From a marine group bacterium Sva0996 bin134 (GTDB taxonomy: Bacteria; Actinomycetota; Acidimicrobiia; Acidimicrobiales; Bin134): a stretch of DNA of 64,000 nt. The stretch's first letter is position 1. Every line of letters starts with the position of its first letter. Both the position numbers and the translations under genes were made by a program. Location of the stretch: the NCBI GenBank assembly GCA_002239105.1, contig MPNQ01000004.1, positions 1 through 64,000 on the forward strand, in the 5' to 3' direction. Below are positions 42,722 to 51,777 of the stretch, one piece after another. The notes under the pieces are model-generated. The model ran no database searches, was not told the DNA's origin, and worked only from the letters and a program-made list of their open reading frames with translations.

Positions 42722-43555
42722 ATGGCCGACTCCCCCGCTTCCGACCCCGCCACCGATCCAAGTTTTTCTCCCCGACCTGATGCCGCGTCACTGGACGCCG
42801 CCCAGATGTTCGACCTGTCGGGCCGGGTGGCCATCGTCACCGGGGGCAGCCGGGGCATCGGCCTGTCCATCGCCCACGGCTTTGCCGCCCAGGGGGCCAA
42901 GGTGGTGGTGGCCAGCCGCAAGGCCGACGCCTGCGATCTAGCCGTGGCCGAGATCACCGAGGCCGGCGGCGAGGCCCTGGCCGTGCCTGTCCACATGGGC
43001 AACCTTGACAGCGTTGACCAGCTGGTAGACGCCACCGTTGAGCACTACGGCCAGATCGACATCGTGGTGAACAACGCGGCCAATCCGCTGGGCCTGCCCA
43101 TGGAGCACATCACCCCCGAAGCCTGGGAAAAGTCGTTTACCGTGAACCTGCGAGGGCCCTTCTTCCTGTTCCAGCGATGCCTACCCGCCCTGCTGGAATC
43201 CGACCACGCCTCGGTCATCAACGTGATCTCCGTGGGGGCTTACATCCCGGCAGCCGACACCTCCATGTACGGCGCAGCCAAGGCCGGCCTGTTGTCGTTC
43301 ACCCGCTCTATGGCCGGCGTGTACTCGCCCCAGGGAATCCGGGTGAACGCCATCGCCCCCGGCACCGTGGACACCACCATGACCCGCAACACCGGCCCCG
43401 AGGCCATGGCCCGCATGTCCGACCTCAGCCAAATCGGCCGCATCGGCCACCCCGACGAGTTGGTCGGCGCCGCCCTGTTGTTGGCTTCCGACGCCGGCAG
43501 CTACATCACCGGCCAATGCATAATCGTCGACGGAGGCTTCATCCCCGCGAGGTAG
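42722..43555 (+). CDS. Short-chain dehydrogenase/reductase
   Basis: 277 residues. NAD(P)-binding TGGSRGIG near 41 follows an N-terminal extension of about 35 residues rich in Pro, Asp and Ser. NNAAN and the catalytic pair YGAAK are present, and the end IVDGGFIPAR is typical of FabG-like enzymes. It follows menB by 32 bases. The substrate is unknown. Its stop abuts the convergent GIY-YIG gene. Confidence 0.9.
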   Translation: MADSPASDPATDPSFSPRPDAASLDAAQMFDLSGRVAIVTGGSRGIGLSIAHGFAAQGAKVVVASRKADACDLAVAEITEAGGEALAVPVHMGNLDSVDQLVDATVEHYGQIDIVVNNAANPLGLPMEHITPEAWEKSFTVNLRGPFFLFQRCLPALLESDHASVINVISVGAYIPAADTSMYGAAKAGLLSFTRSMAGVYSPQGIRVNAIAPGTVDTTMTRNTGPEAMARMSDLSQIGRIGHPDELVGAALLLASDAGSYITGQCIIVDGGFIPAR

Positions 43556-44344
43556 CTACGGGTAGTACCGGATGGGAGTTTGGCTGCCCTTAAGGAAATG
43601 ATCTCGAACGCTGCGTCCCAACGGCCCCACCCAGCTGTCGAAGACTGCTCCGCTGGCCATTGGCTCCACATCAAAGGCCCAACGTCCGTCATCGCCCTGT
43701 ATCCAGCCCTCGCCGATCTTGAACACCCCACGGGTGATCCCCTCATGCACCGCTACCGCGTATTCAGCCCTTCTGGCCTTGACTGAACCCGGGCTTATCC
43801 TCCACCACGCCCGGATCGAGTCGCCCATCTCGGTGACAGTCATGCCATCCCTGTAGCCATACCCAGAACGAAAATAGCCCTGCTCGATCTGGAGCTTCTG
43901 GTCCTGCCAGTACCGCAATCGCACGAGCAGAGCAGGTGGAGCGTCGATCTGGAATCGAGGCGCACCGTATCGGCGAACCAACTCATCGAGTGTATGCCTG
44001 CCTTTATCAACCCCATGTCCCCGGGGCTTGTTGGTCAAGTTGTCGATCCCGAGACAGTCGATCAACACCGCTTCGACCATGAAGGCATCGTCCTCATCGA
44101 CAATGCCATGGCGCATGACATCAATCCGAGGCTCCAACCCCGCTCTACGAATCGCCTTGATTCGCTCGATCTTCTCGGAATGCCGCCGCCCATCAGCCGC
44201 CATATGGGCCTCCCAGCCATGCGCCAACAGCCTCTGACCAGTGCCCTTGCCAATGTAGAAGATCGCGCCGTCACGCGGATCAATCAGCGCATACACATAA
44301 TACGGCCCAATAGCCGTTCCTACCTCTGGAGGCATGTCAACCAT
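43556..44344 (-). CDS. GIY-YIG nuclease-fold protein (LEM-3-like)
   Basis: 262 residues from ATG 44344; ATG 44404 is an alternative and neither has a clear ribosome site. YYVYALIDPRDGAIFYIGKGTGQRL (about residues 14-38) is the GIY-YIG core with the catalytic Tyr and downstream Arg. ALIDC then LTNKPRGHGV supplies the later Glu/Asn region. The arrangement is like the LEM-3/ankle-type GIY-YIG domain rather than UvrC. The C-terminal 130 residues resemble no domain I know. No partner gene is evident. A role in DNA cleavage or defence is possible. Confidence 0.75.
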   Translation of the reverse strand: MVDMPPEVGTAIGPYYVYALIDPRDGAIFYIGKGTGQRLLAHGWEAHMAADGRRHSEKIERIKAIRRAGLEPRIDVMRHGIVDEDDAFMVEAVLIDCLGIDNLTNKPRGHGVDKGRHTLDELVRRYGAPRFQIDAPPALLVRLRYWQDQKLQIEQGYFRSGYGYRDGMTVTEMGDSIRAWWRISPGSVKARRAEYAVAVHEGITRGVFKIGEGWIQGDDGRWAFDVEPMASGAVFDSWVGPLGRSVRDHFLKGSQTPIRYYP

Positions 44345-44562
44345 GCAGGCAGGATACGGATCCCCAGATGCCGAACTCCTAGGTGTAGCCACATTCGAGG
44401 TCATAGCAGGAGAGCCGCTGGTAGTTCCTCCGAAGGGACGCACAAATTGATGTCGACTGTTTCGATGGGCCAACCCCTGGCCAACCTGGACAAAGCGCTT
44501 CAACTCGCCGGCAAACTTGGGGACGACCAACTAGTGCGAAGGATGCGAACATAGAAGTGCCC

Positions 44563-44715
44563 ATGAGTCCCGAAGATCTCGAATCGCTTGAGGAAACGCT
44601 GGCGGTCCTGGCCGAGCCCGATGCATTGGAGAAGATCGCTCAGGCCGAGCGCGAGGTTGCCGACGGCGACGTGATACGCGGCGTGGAGGCCCTCAAGGCG
44701 CTTCGGCCGAAGTGA
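44563..44715 (+). pseudogene. Truncated Phd/YefM-type antitoxin remnant
   Basis: A 50-residue frame, MSPEDLESLEETLAVLAEP then a helix with AEREVADGDVIRG. This matches the toxin-binding C-terminal half of Phd/YefM antitoxins. The N-terminal DNA-binding half is missing: the frame upstream of the ATG is open but not antitoxin-like. No toxin gene follows; the next gene is the convergent DUF4143 ATPase. It is either a relic or a free toxin-neutralising peptide. Confidence 0.6.
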
Positions 44716-44723
44716 ATGCGGAA

Positions 44724-45893
44724 TTAGTGGCCTAGCTGGTTGAGGAAACCGGGGAGGGATTGCAGGGGCACTACCTCGCCCTTTTGGCGGGATTGCCGGT
44801 CGGTGCCTCCGTAGACCACGGCTTTGGTGGAGACTTTTGGCAGCACCTGTGAGATCTGGTCGAGTGAGTCGAAGTAGTCGGAGGCGAATGTGGCGCCGGA
44901 CTTGATCTCGATGGCGTCGATGCCCCCAGCGCTCTCCAACAGAAGGTCGCACTCCAAACCTCGGGAGTCGCGAAAGAACGACAGATTCGACCGGCGTCCC
45001 CGGTTGTAGCGGTGCTTGAGGACCTCCATCACCACCGCGTTCTCAAATAACTGCCCCCGCAGCGGATGGGTCGCAAGTTGCTTTGCATGCTCTACCCCGA
45101 TGAGATGACTGGCCAGACCCACGTCGTAGAAGTACAGCTTCGGCGACTTGACCAAGCGCTTGCGGACATTGGTGAAGTATGGCGGAAGGCGAAAAACCAC
45201 GTAGCTCGCCTCCAAGACCGTCATCCACTGACTTGCCGTCGTGTGGGAGACCCCGGCGTCTGCCCCGAGAGAGGTCAGGTTGACGATCTGGCCCACCCGA
45301 CCAGCGCACAGCCGAACGAACTGCTGGAAGCTGGCCAGATTGCGGATCTCGCCGATCCGGCGCACGTCTCGCTCAACATATGTCTCGAAATAATCGCCGA
45401 GCGCTTGGCGCGGCTCTAGGCCCTGATCGTGGATTCGAGGGTAAAATCCGGAGTACAAGATGTCGTCGATCTCGCCGCTCACCCCCGTTTGGCGGCGCTC
45501 GGCCAGTGAGAACGGAAGCAGACGGAGCAATGCGGTGCGTCCGGCCAGTGACTGGCTAATGGCCTCCGAGAGTCTGAACTGCTCGCTGCCAGTCAGGACG
45601 AAGAGCCCGTTGCGCCCCATGTCATCGGCCAATACCTGGAGGTAGGACAAGAGATCGGGGGTGCGCTGGATCTCATCGAGAATGGCGCCCTCGCCGAATT
45701 GGGCGAGAAAACCCACCGGGTCGTTCTGGGCATGCTCCCTTTGATTGGGAGCCTCCATGTTTACGTACTCAAGATCAGGGAAGGTTGTTCGGCACAGCGT
45801 TGTCTTTCCCGACTGGCGCGGGCCAGTAACCGTGACAAAGGGATACTGATTGAACAGCCTCAGCAATATCGGCGTGATCTCTCGCTCAATCAC
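44724..45893 (-). CDS. AAA ATPase with DUF4143 C-terminal domain (paralogue)
   Basis: 389 residues. Walker A GPRQSGKTTL near 26, Walker B GAILDEIQRTPDL, sensor FVLTGSEQF, then DUF4143 with LGADAGVSHTTASQWM and a nuclease-like end (FFRDSRGLECDLLLE, AIEIKSG). It is clearly paralogous to 29608-30801 along the whole length. It stands alone between the antitoxin remnant and the catabolic operon. Physiological role unknown. Confidence 0.88.
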   Translation of the reverse strand: MIEREITPILLRLFNQYPFVTVTGPRQSGKTTLCRTTFPDLEYVNMEAPNQREHAQNDPVGFLAQFGEGAILDEIQRTPDLLSYLQVLADDMGRNGLFVLTGSEQFRLSEAISQSLAGRTALLRLLPFSLAERRQTGVSGEIDDILYSGFYPRIHDQGLEPRQALGDYFETYVERDVRRIGEIRNLASFQQFVRLCAGRVGQIVNLTSLGADAGVSHTTASQWMTVLEASYVVFRLPPYFTNVRKRLVKSPKLYFYDVGLASHLIGVEHAKQLATHPLRGQLFENAVVMEVLKHRYNRGRRSNLSFFRDSRGLECDLLLESAGGIDAIEIKSGATFASDYFDSLDQISQVLPKVSTKAVVYGGTDRQSRQKGEVVPLQSLPGFLNQLGH

Positions 45894-45965
45894 TTCAAGA
45901 GACTACCAGGGTTGTGACAATCCGCAAGTACTACTTTCAGATTGTGCAGAACTGAAGGACCTGGG

Positions 45966-47159
45966 TTAGGCGACTTTGAAGAGGGTGGCGGCGTTTTCGC
46001 GCATGATTTGGCGCTGCTCTTCGGCGGGGCGGTTTTCGATGAGGTTGATGAAACTGTTGGGGTCGGCGATGCCTTCGGGGTGGGGGTGGTCGGAGCCGAA
46101 CAGGACTTGGGTGGGGCCGATGCGATCGGCCAGGGCCTCGACGTCGTCTTCGGGGTAGGGGGACACGAAGCAGCACTGCTTGAAGATCTCGCTGATGCGC
46201 CCCGCCGGGCGGCCGGCGGGCCAGGGACCGAAGCGGGCCATGCCTTTCTTCTTGTCCATCAAGGTGAGCAGGTAGTGGACCCAGTCGGAGCCGTTCTCGA
46301 TGCTCAAGAAGTTGAGGTCGGGGAAGCGGGCGTGCATGTTGCCGTACAGCAGCGCCCCGAACGTCTCCATGATGGGGCGGTCGCCGTGGAGGAAGGCCCA
46401 CTGGAATGCCGACATCTCCCGCACGTTGGCCACCGGGTCGTCGCCCATGCGCACGGCCAGGTCGCCATAGCGCAGATCGGAGATGTGGAACGCCACCGGG
46501 ACCTGCGCCTCGTTGAGGCGAGCCCAGAACGGGTCGTAGTAGGGATCGGCGATCGAGCGGCCCTCGCCGCCCCATGGGCACGGCCGCAGGTGCACGATGC
46601 GGGCCCCGGCTTCAAGCACCCGGTCGAGTTCGGTGATGGCGTGCTCCCGGTCGAGTAGCGACAGCAGCGGCGGGGTGAACAGGCGGTCTTGGTAGACATA
46701 TTTCCAGTCGTCCTCCAGCCACCGATTAAAGGCCCGCAGGTTGGCGTAGGTCTGCTCGATGTCGTCGACCATGTACTCCTCCACCGACACCCCGAAGGTG
46801 GGCAGCAAGATGGCCCACTCCACTCCCTGTGAATCGAGCAGGTCAAGGCGGGCGTCGGGCTGCTTGTAAGCGGGGAGCATGTTCTCAGCGGTGTAGGCGT
46901 CACCCCAGCTCAGGTCGGGGTTGTCCCGCTTAGCCTTGAACATCTCGTACATGGAGCCGGGTGCGTTGGTCTTGTCGAACTTCACGTGCATGAAGTTGTA
47001 GGGCAGGTCCCCCACCTTCACTTCCCACTCCCCGTCGGCTCTTTGGCTAGCGGTAATGGCCTTGTCCCGGTGGCGGGACTCGATGTGGCGGCTGAAGCAG
47101 TCGGGTGCCTCGTAGTAGTGGTTGTCGGAGTCGAACGTGCGGTAGCCGAGGGCGGCCAT
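45966..47159 (-). CDS. Amidohydrolase-2 family protein (last gene of the operon)
   Basis: 397 residues. TIM-barrel metal hydrolase features are FDSDNHYYE near the N-terminus, PVAFHISD in the middle and VLFGSDHPHPEG near the end, all retaining plausible metal ligands. Members of this group hydrolyse or decarboxylate aromatic and cyclic acids. It is 42 bases downstream of the CPBP protease gene on the same strand. The substrate is unknown. Confidence 0.85.
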   Translation of the reverse strand: MAALGYRTFDSDNHYYEAPDCFSRHIESRHRDKAITASQRADGEWEVKVGDLPYNFMHVKFDKTNAPGSMYEMFKAKRDNPDLSWGDAYTAENMLPAYKQPDARLDLLDSQGVEWAILLPTFGVSVEEYMVDDIEQTYANLRAFNRWLEDDWKYVYQDRLFTPPLLSLLDREHAITELDRVLEAGARIVHLRPCPWGGEGRSIADPYYDPFWARLNEAQVPVAFHISDLRYGDLAVRMGDDPVANVREMSAFQWAFLHGDRPIMETFGALLYGNMHARFPDLNFLSIENGSDWVHYLLTLMDKKKGMARFGPWPAGRPAGRISEIFKQCCFVSPYPEDDVEALADRIGPTQVLFGSDHPHPEGIADPNSFINLIENRPAEEQRQIMRENAATLFKVA

Positions 47160-47201
47160 GGGGTTCAGCTTAGGTTCTGGGTGTGATGGGCAGCCCAGCA
47201 G

Positions 47202-47981
47202 CTACTGGATGCCCAAGACGAGCAAGTCGATCGTCAACGCGACGGCGAAGTGGAGGGCGGCGCCCAGGTAGACGGAGCCGGTGCGGAGGCTGAGGAAGCC
47301 GAGGACGGTGCCGGCGACGATGGAGCCGAGGGCTTCGGCCAGGGGTTTGGTGAGGTGGATCATCACGTAGGGGATGAGGGCGATGAACACGGCCATGGCG
47401 CCGAAGCGGCGGGCGAGGCCGTGAACCAGCACGCCGCGGAAGAAGAACTCCAGGGCCAGGAACTGCCCGGCGTACACCGCTTGCCAGATGTAGAAGCGGG
47501 GCCAGTAGCCGATGCCGGGGGGCGGCTCGTAGAACGGGTAGGTGTCCTGGAATTCGCCGTTGAAGCTGGCCGCCACCACGAACGGCAGCAGCACCAGGTA
47601 GAGACCCAAATAGAGGGGCGCATGGCGGCGGAGCTCGGGGCCAGCTTTCAGGCCGAGATCGCGCAGGCGGGTGCGTAGTACCAAGCGGGCCACCAGCACG
47701 GCGGGCACCACGTAGACCACCCAGCGGAACAACCCCCAGTACATGCGGCGGTTGAAGGGGGCGTGTTCGGAGCTGTCCAGGGCTCGGTCGAACCGGTCGG
47801 ACAGCCCATCGAGGGCCACGCCGTCTAGGGTGACGGTGAGCCAGTCGGTGGTGCTCGACAGCCCGCCGTAACGGATGGCGATGACGGTGCCGATGGCCAG
47901 CAGAATCAGAACGACCGCGTTGCGGTCCACCTCCCCCGGCGCGGGAGCCGCGGCCCGAATCCGATCGCCGATCCCGCTCAT
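47202..47981 (-). CDS. CPBP (CAAX/Abi) family intramembrane metalloprotease
   Basis: 259 residues with about six to eight membrane helices. The active-site motif reads ALEFFFRG: one Glu of the usual EE pair is replaced by Leu, though the E-x3-R part is kept. The second motif supplies His in PYVMIHLTKPLAE. Bacterial members process or tolerate peptides, or affect protein export; most are untested. It lies between an SDR and an amidohydrolase in the operon. Confidence 0.8.
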   Translation of the reverse strand: MSGIGDRIRAAAPAPGEVDRNAVVLILLAIGTVIAIRYGGLSSTTDWLTVTLDGVALDGLSDRFDRALDSSEHAPFNRRMYWGLFRWVVYVVPAVLVARLVLRTRLRDLGLKAGPELRRHAPLYLGLYLVLLPFVVAASFNGEFQDTYPFYEPPPGIGYWPRFYIWQAVYAGQFLALEFFFRGVLVHGLARRFGAMAVFIALIPYVMIHLTKPLAEALGSIVAGTVLGFLSLRTGSVYLGAALHFAVALTIDLLVLGIQ

Positions 47982-47997
47982 AGCCCGGGAGCCAGGG

Positions 47998-48762
47998 TCA
48001 CGGGGTGAGGTACCACCCGCCGGAGATGTTGATCACCTGGCCGGTGATGTGGGCTGACTCGTCGCTGCACAGAAAGGCGATGGTGTTGGCCACGTCCTCG
48101 GGCTCGGCGTGGCGGCGCAGCGGGGTCTCCTCCCGGAACGACTCGTAGTACTCGGCCTGGGCGTCCACCCACTTTGACCGCACCAAGCCGGGCGCCACGG
48201 CGTTTACCCGAATGTTGTGTGGTCCGCCCTCGATGGCGGCTCCTCGGGTGATCTCATTGAGGCCAGCCTTGGCCGCGGCGTACGGCCCCTCCCGACCGTT
48301 GCCCCCCAGGTAGGCGGCCACCGAAGACACGTTCACTATGCGCCCCCACTGCCGATCCCGCATGGCCCCGATGGTGCGCCAGATCAGCCACCAGCAGGCG
48401 GTGAGGTCCACGGCGATGACGTTGTCCCAGTCTTCGGGGTCGAAGTCAAAGATGCTGCCCTGGACGTTGATCGCCGCGCTGTTCACCAAGATGTCCACCG
48501 ACCCCATCTCGTCGTAGACCTCGTCCATGGTCTCGGCCATGCGCTCCCGGTCGCCGATGTCGGCCACCGCCGCCATCACCGGCACGTCGTAGGCCCCACG
48601 AAGTGCCTCAGCCGTCTCGTTGGTGCGGCGCTCATGGTTGTCCAACACCACGATGCCGGCCCCATAGGAGGCCAGCGTCCGACAGGTGGTCGACCCAATG
48701 GCCGCCCCCGCCGCCCCGGTGACTAGCGCTACCCGCCCGGCAAACTCATTCTCAGCTGGCAT
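47998..48762 (-). CDS. Short-chain dehydrogenase/reductase
   Basis: 254 residues. The nucleotide loop is VTGAAGAAIGSTTC, with an extra Ala relative to the usual T-G-x3-G-x-G. NSAAIN, VSSVAAYLG and YAAAKAG supply the catalytic triad, and ISGGWYLTP ends the chain. It is probably an oxidoreductase for a hydroxyacyl or alcohol intermediate of the operon. Spacing is 13 bases to the upstream gene and 16 to the downstream gene. Confidence 0.9.
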   Translation of the reverse strand: MPAENEFAGRVALVTGAAGAAIGSTTCRTLASYGAGIVVLDNHERRTNETAEALRGAYDVPVMAAVADIGDRERMAETMDEVYDEMGSVDILVNSAAINVQGSIFDFDPEDWDNVIAVDLTACWWLIWRTIGAMRDRQWGRIVNVSSVAAYLGGNGREGPYAAAKAGLNEITRGAAIEGGPHNIRVNAVAPGLVRSKWVDAQAEYYESFREETPLRRHAEPEDVANTIAFLCSDESAHITGQVINISGGWYLTP

Positions 48763-48775
48763 GGGGCGATGGTAG

Positions 48776-50908
48776 CTACCGGGAAAGGGCGCGGTTGCGG
48801 GCGTGGCGTTTGGCGGCGGCTACGGCGGTCATGGCTTCGGTGAAGCGGGTGAAGGTGGGGAGGTTGGCGTCGAGGCAGGTTTGCTGGATGCGGGCGGCGA
48901 TGTCGGGTGGGGCGCAGTCGATGTTGCGGAGCACGAGGGACAGGCGGGTGTGGGGCCACTGGGTCGTGGCGGCTGCGGTGGTCTCGATGATGGGGAAGAG
49001 GCGCTCGATGCCGTCTCCGGCGTAGCTGAAGAAGGCCTGGACGTTGGTGTGGACCACCACGTCGGGATAGGGCTGGGTCTGCAAGATGGGGTCGAGGGCT
49101 TGCACCAGCACGTCGGGCTCCGACACCGGGCCGAATCCGATCTCGATGGGGTTGCGGACACTGGCCCCCACGCCGTAGCCAAGGTCCTTGAGAGCCTGCT
49201 GGCCTTGGTCGCTGACGGTGGTAGTGACCAACCCGGCCCGGTCGGCGGCATCGGTGCCCAGCACCGAGGCCCCTCCGCCCACGCCCAGCACCAGGGTGTC
49301 GAGTTCTCCACCGATGTCGGCGTCGGCCCAGCGCTGGAGATAGGCCACCGCAGAGAGCAGTTCCTCGATGGTGCCCACGATGCTGACCCCGGCTGATGCG
49401 CTGATGGCGTCCCAGATCCGGTGGTCGGCCACCAAGGCTCCGGTGTGCGAAACCGCCGCTCCCCTTCCCTGGGCGGTTCGACCGCCCACCAGGATCACCA
49501 CCGGCTTGCGGCCCTTGGCGGCGTGAAGTGCGTCGGTGAGGCGGCGGCCATCGCGGGGATCCTCCAGGTACATGCCGATAATGGCGGTGTCGGCGTCGTC
49601 TACCAGCCACTCCAGCAGCTCACCGGGGGTGACGTCGATGCTGTTGCCGACGGTGCAGAGCTTGGATAGACGGATTCCCCGGATGGCTCCGGCCTTGACC
49701 ATGTCGCCGGCCAGCCCGCCGCTTTGAGAGATCATGGACACCCGCCCGGCCTCGGTGGGGGCGTTGCGCAGGAAGGTTTGCCGGCCAGCCGGGCTGTAGG
49801 CCCCCAGGCAGTTGGGGCCGAGCACCCGCACCCCCGACTGCCGGGCGGCGTTGGCCAGCTCGTCTTCGAGGTTGGCCCCCTCGGCGCTGGCCTCTCGGAA
49901 CCCGCCGCTGATGACGTGGACGAACTGGGCCTTGCCCGCGGCCCCTCGCACGAGATCGGCGCAGGCGGCGGCGGGGACAGCACCGACCACGTAGTCCACT
50001 TCGCCGTCGATGTCGGCCACCGATGGCACCGCGGGGATGCCGTCGACTTCGGATGCTTTGGGGTGGACGGCCCAAAGCGTTCCGGGCCCCCAGCCCAGCT
50101 CCTTGTAAGCGGTCAGAAAGGTGTTGCCGAAGCCGGGTCGGCTGGTGGAAGCTCCGGCCACCGCGATGCCCCGGGGGGCGAACAGCGGACCAAAGTCGGT
50201 TATCGGCCGCTCGGGGTGGGCTCCGATGGGTGCTTCCCGAGTGATGAGCCGGGCATCCACCGCAATGGCGCCGTCGGGCGTGGCGATAACCGGATTGCAT
50301 TCCAACTCGGCCAGGTTCTCGCCTATCTCGGCGGCTAGCCCGCCGGGTCCGGCCACGGCCAGCAGCAGCTCGATGAGCGCGTCTATGTCGACGGGTGGCT
50401 GGCCCCGGAACCCGGTCAGCAGCTCTGACCCCTTGAAGCCGATGACCATAGCCTCGGCATCGGCACGGGAGATGGGAGCCAGGCGCAGCACCACCTCGTC
50501 CAGCACTTCGGTAAGGGTGCCGCCCAGCCCGAGGGCGGCCACCGGTCCGAACGGGGGCCGGTCCACCACCCCGACCAGCAGCTCGACCCCGGCGTCGGCC
50601 TGCTCCTCCACCAGGAAACCGCCGAGCCGACCTCCGGCCTCGGTCACCGCCACGGCCATCTGTGCCGCCTCGTAGTTCAGCTCATAGGCCGCCACTCCCA
50701 AGCGCACCGCGCCCACGTCGCTCTTGTGGACCACGCTGCCGCCGAAGCCCTTCAGCACCAGCGGCTCGTCCATCCCGTGGGCGGCCACCAAGTCGGCCAG
50801 CATCGACGGGTTGGCCACCGTGTCGGCATAGGCGGCGACCACGCCCTTGGGCACAGCCACCCCCACTGCGGCCAACAGGGCTTTGACCTCGGGTTCGGGA
50901 ACGGTCAT
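48776..50908 (-). CDS. ADP-forming acyl-CoA synthetase (acetate-CoA ligase/ACD type)
   Basis: 710 residues in a beta-then-alpha order. An ATP-grasp domain comes first (about 1-225, PLVLKGFGGSVVHKSDVGAV). A CoA-binding domain follows (about 240-370, APRGIAVAGAS). Succinyl-CoA-ligase-like domains contain ISQSGGLAGDMV and the phospho-His region RGAAVSHTGALV. The enzyme links a carboxylic acid and CoA with ATP/ADP turnover. It overlaps the upstream amidohydrolase-like gene by 4 nt. The acid is unknown. Confidence 0.9.
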   Translation of the reverse strand: MTVPEPEVKALLAAVGVAVPKGVVAAYADTVANPSMLADLVAAHGMDEPLVLKGFGGSVVHKSDVGAVRLGVAAYELNYEAAQMAVAVTEAGGRLGGFLVEEQADAGVELLVGVVDRPPFGPVAALGLGGTLTEVLDEVVLRLAPISRADAEAMVIGFKGSELLTGFRGQPPVDIDALIELLLAVAGPGGLAAEIGENLAELECNPVIATPDGAIAVDARLITREAPIGAHPERPITDFGPLFAPRGIAVAGASTSRPGFGNTFLTAYKELGWGPGTLWAVHPKASEVDGIPAVPSVADIDGEVDYVVGAVPAAACADLVRGAAGKAQFVHVISGGFREASAEGANLEDELANAARQSGVRVLGPNCLGAYSPAGRQTFLRNAPTEAGRVSMISQSGGLAGDMVKAGAIRGIRLSKLCTVGNSIDVTPGELLEWLVDDADTAIIGMYLEDPRDGRRLTDALHAAKGRKPVVILVGGRTAQGRGAAVSHTGALVADHRIWDAISASAGVSIVGTIEELLSAVAYLQRWADADIGGELDTLVLGVGGGASVLGTDAADRAGLVTTTVSDQGQQALKDLGYGVGASVRNPIEIGFGPVSEPDVLVQALDPILQTQPYPDVVVHTNVQAFFSYAGDGIERLFPIIETTAAATTQWPHTRLSLVLRNIDCAPPDIAARIQQTCLDANLPTFTRFTEAMTAVAAAKRHARNRALSR

Positions 50909-51777
50909 CCCAGTTTGGTGAATACTCGGCGGGCGGTGTTGCCGAGCAGGTTGGCCCGGGCCTCGTCGCCCAGCTCCACCTCAGATAGCTGGCCCAAGGC
51001 GTGGCGATGGCCCACGGTGGGAAAGCCGGTGCCCCACAGGCACTTGCGCCGCCCGGCGCCGTTCATGAACGCCACCAGCTCGCCCGACCAGTGCCGGGGT
51101 GGATACACCGAGGTGCCCAGGTACACGTTGGGGAATTTGAGGGCCATGGCGATGCACTCGGCCACCCAAGGCCAGCCGGTGTGCGAAAGCACAAAGCGCA
51201 CCTCGGGGAAATACAGGGCGGGCCGGTCAATGCTGATGGGCACCCCGCACTCGCTGGGCATGAGCCCGCCGGAGGTGCCGGCTTGCATGACGAAGGGCAC
51301 GTCATGGGTGGCGCACAGGGCGTAGTAGGGGTAGTAGTCGGCGTGGTCGAAGCGGCGGTCGAAGCTGTGGGTGTGGGTGTGCAGGCCCACGCACCACGGC
51401 CGCTCCAACATGGCGGCGGCCTCGGCTACTCCGGCCATGCCGGTGCGGGGGTCGATGGACCACTGGCCCAGGAACCGGCCCGGGTGGTCGGCGGCCAGCC
51501 GCTCCAGATCCTCAGGCTGAGCGGCCACCAGCTCGAAGTCGGTGGCCTCGGGGTGAGCGGGCCGATGGGCAACGGGCAGGATCACCGCGGCGATGCCCAG
51601 TTCGTCCATGCGGGCCACCATGGTGTCGGCGTCGCAGAAGGAGTCGGTGTCGTCGGTGCGAACCTTCACCGCAATGCCGGTGGCCTCTAGGGCCGCGTTC
51701 CACACGTCGGCCTGTTCGGGGAAGAACCGGTTGCACCAGTAGTCGATGGCGCCGCCAGCCAGCACCGAGTCGGTCAT
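50905..51777 (-). CDS. Amidohydrolase-2-like protein lacking the metal ligands
   Basis: 290 residues of the amidohydrolase-2 barrel type (FVLSHTGWPW, ARANLLGNTARRVF). The three metal-binding positions look replaced. The N-terminal D-x-H-x-H region reads IDYWCNRFFP, the middle His region reads FVMQAG, and the late SDFP motif reads GTGFPTVG. It may be non-catalytic, a binding protein, or a metal-independent enzyme. It is locked between two CoA-ligase genes by 4-nt overlaps on both sides, implying stoichiometric production with them. Confidence 0.8.
   Translation of the reverse strand: MTDSVLAGGAIDYWCNRFFPEQADVWNAALEATGIAVKVRTDDTDSFCDADTMVARMDELGIAAVILPVAHRPAHPEATDFELVAAQPEDLERLAADHPGRFLGQWSIDPRTGMAGVAEAAAMLERPWCVGLHTHTHSFDRRFDHADYYPYYALCATHDVPFVMQAGTSGGLMPSECGVPISIDRPALYFPEVRFVLSHTGWPWVAECIAMALKFPNVYLGTSVYPPRHWSGELVAFMNGAGRRKCLWGTGFPTVGHRHALGQLSEVELGDEARANLLGNTARRVFTKLG

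Noticed and set aside
44453..44554. 33-codon plus-strand frame (LDKALQLAGKLGDDQLVRRMRT at its end) before the antitoxin remnant
   Set aside because: It has a plausible helical look but no ribosome site or family match; too short to support.
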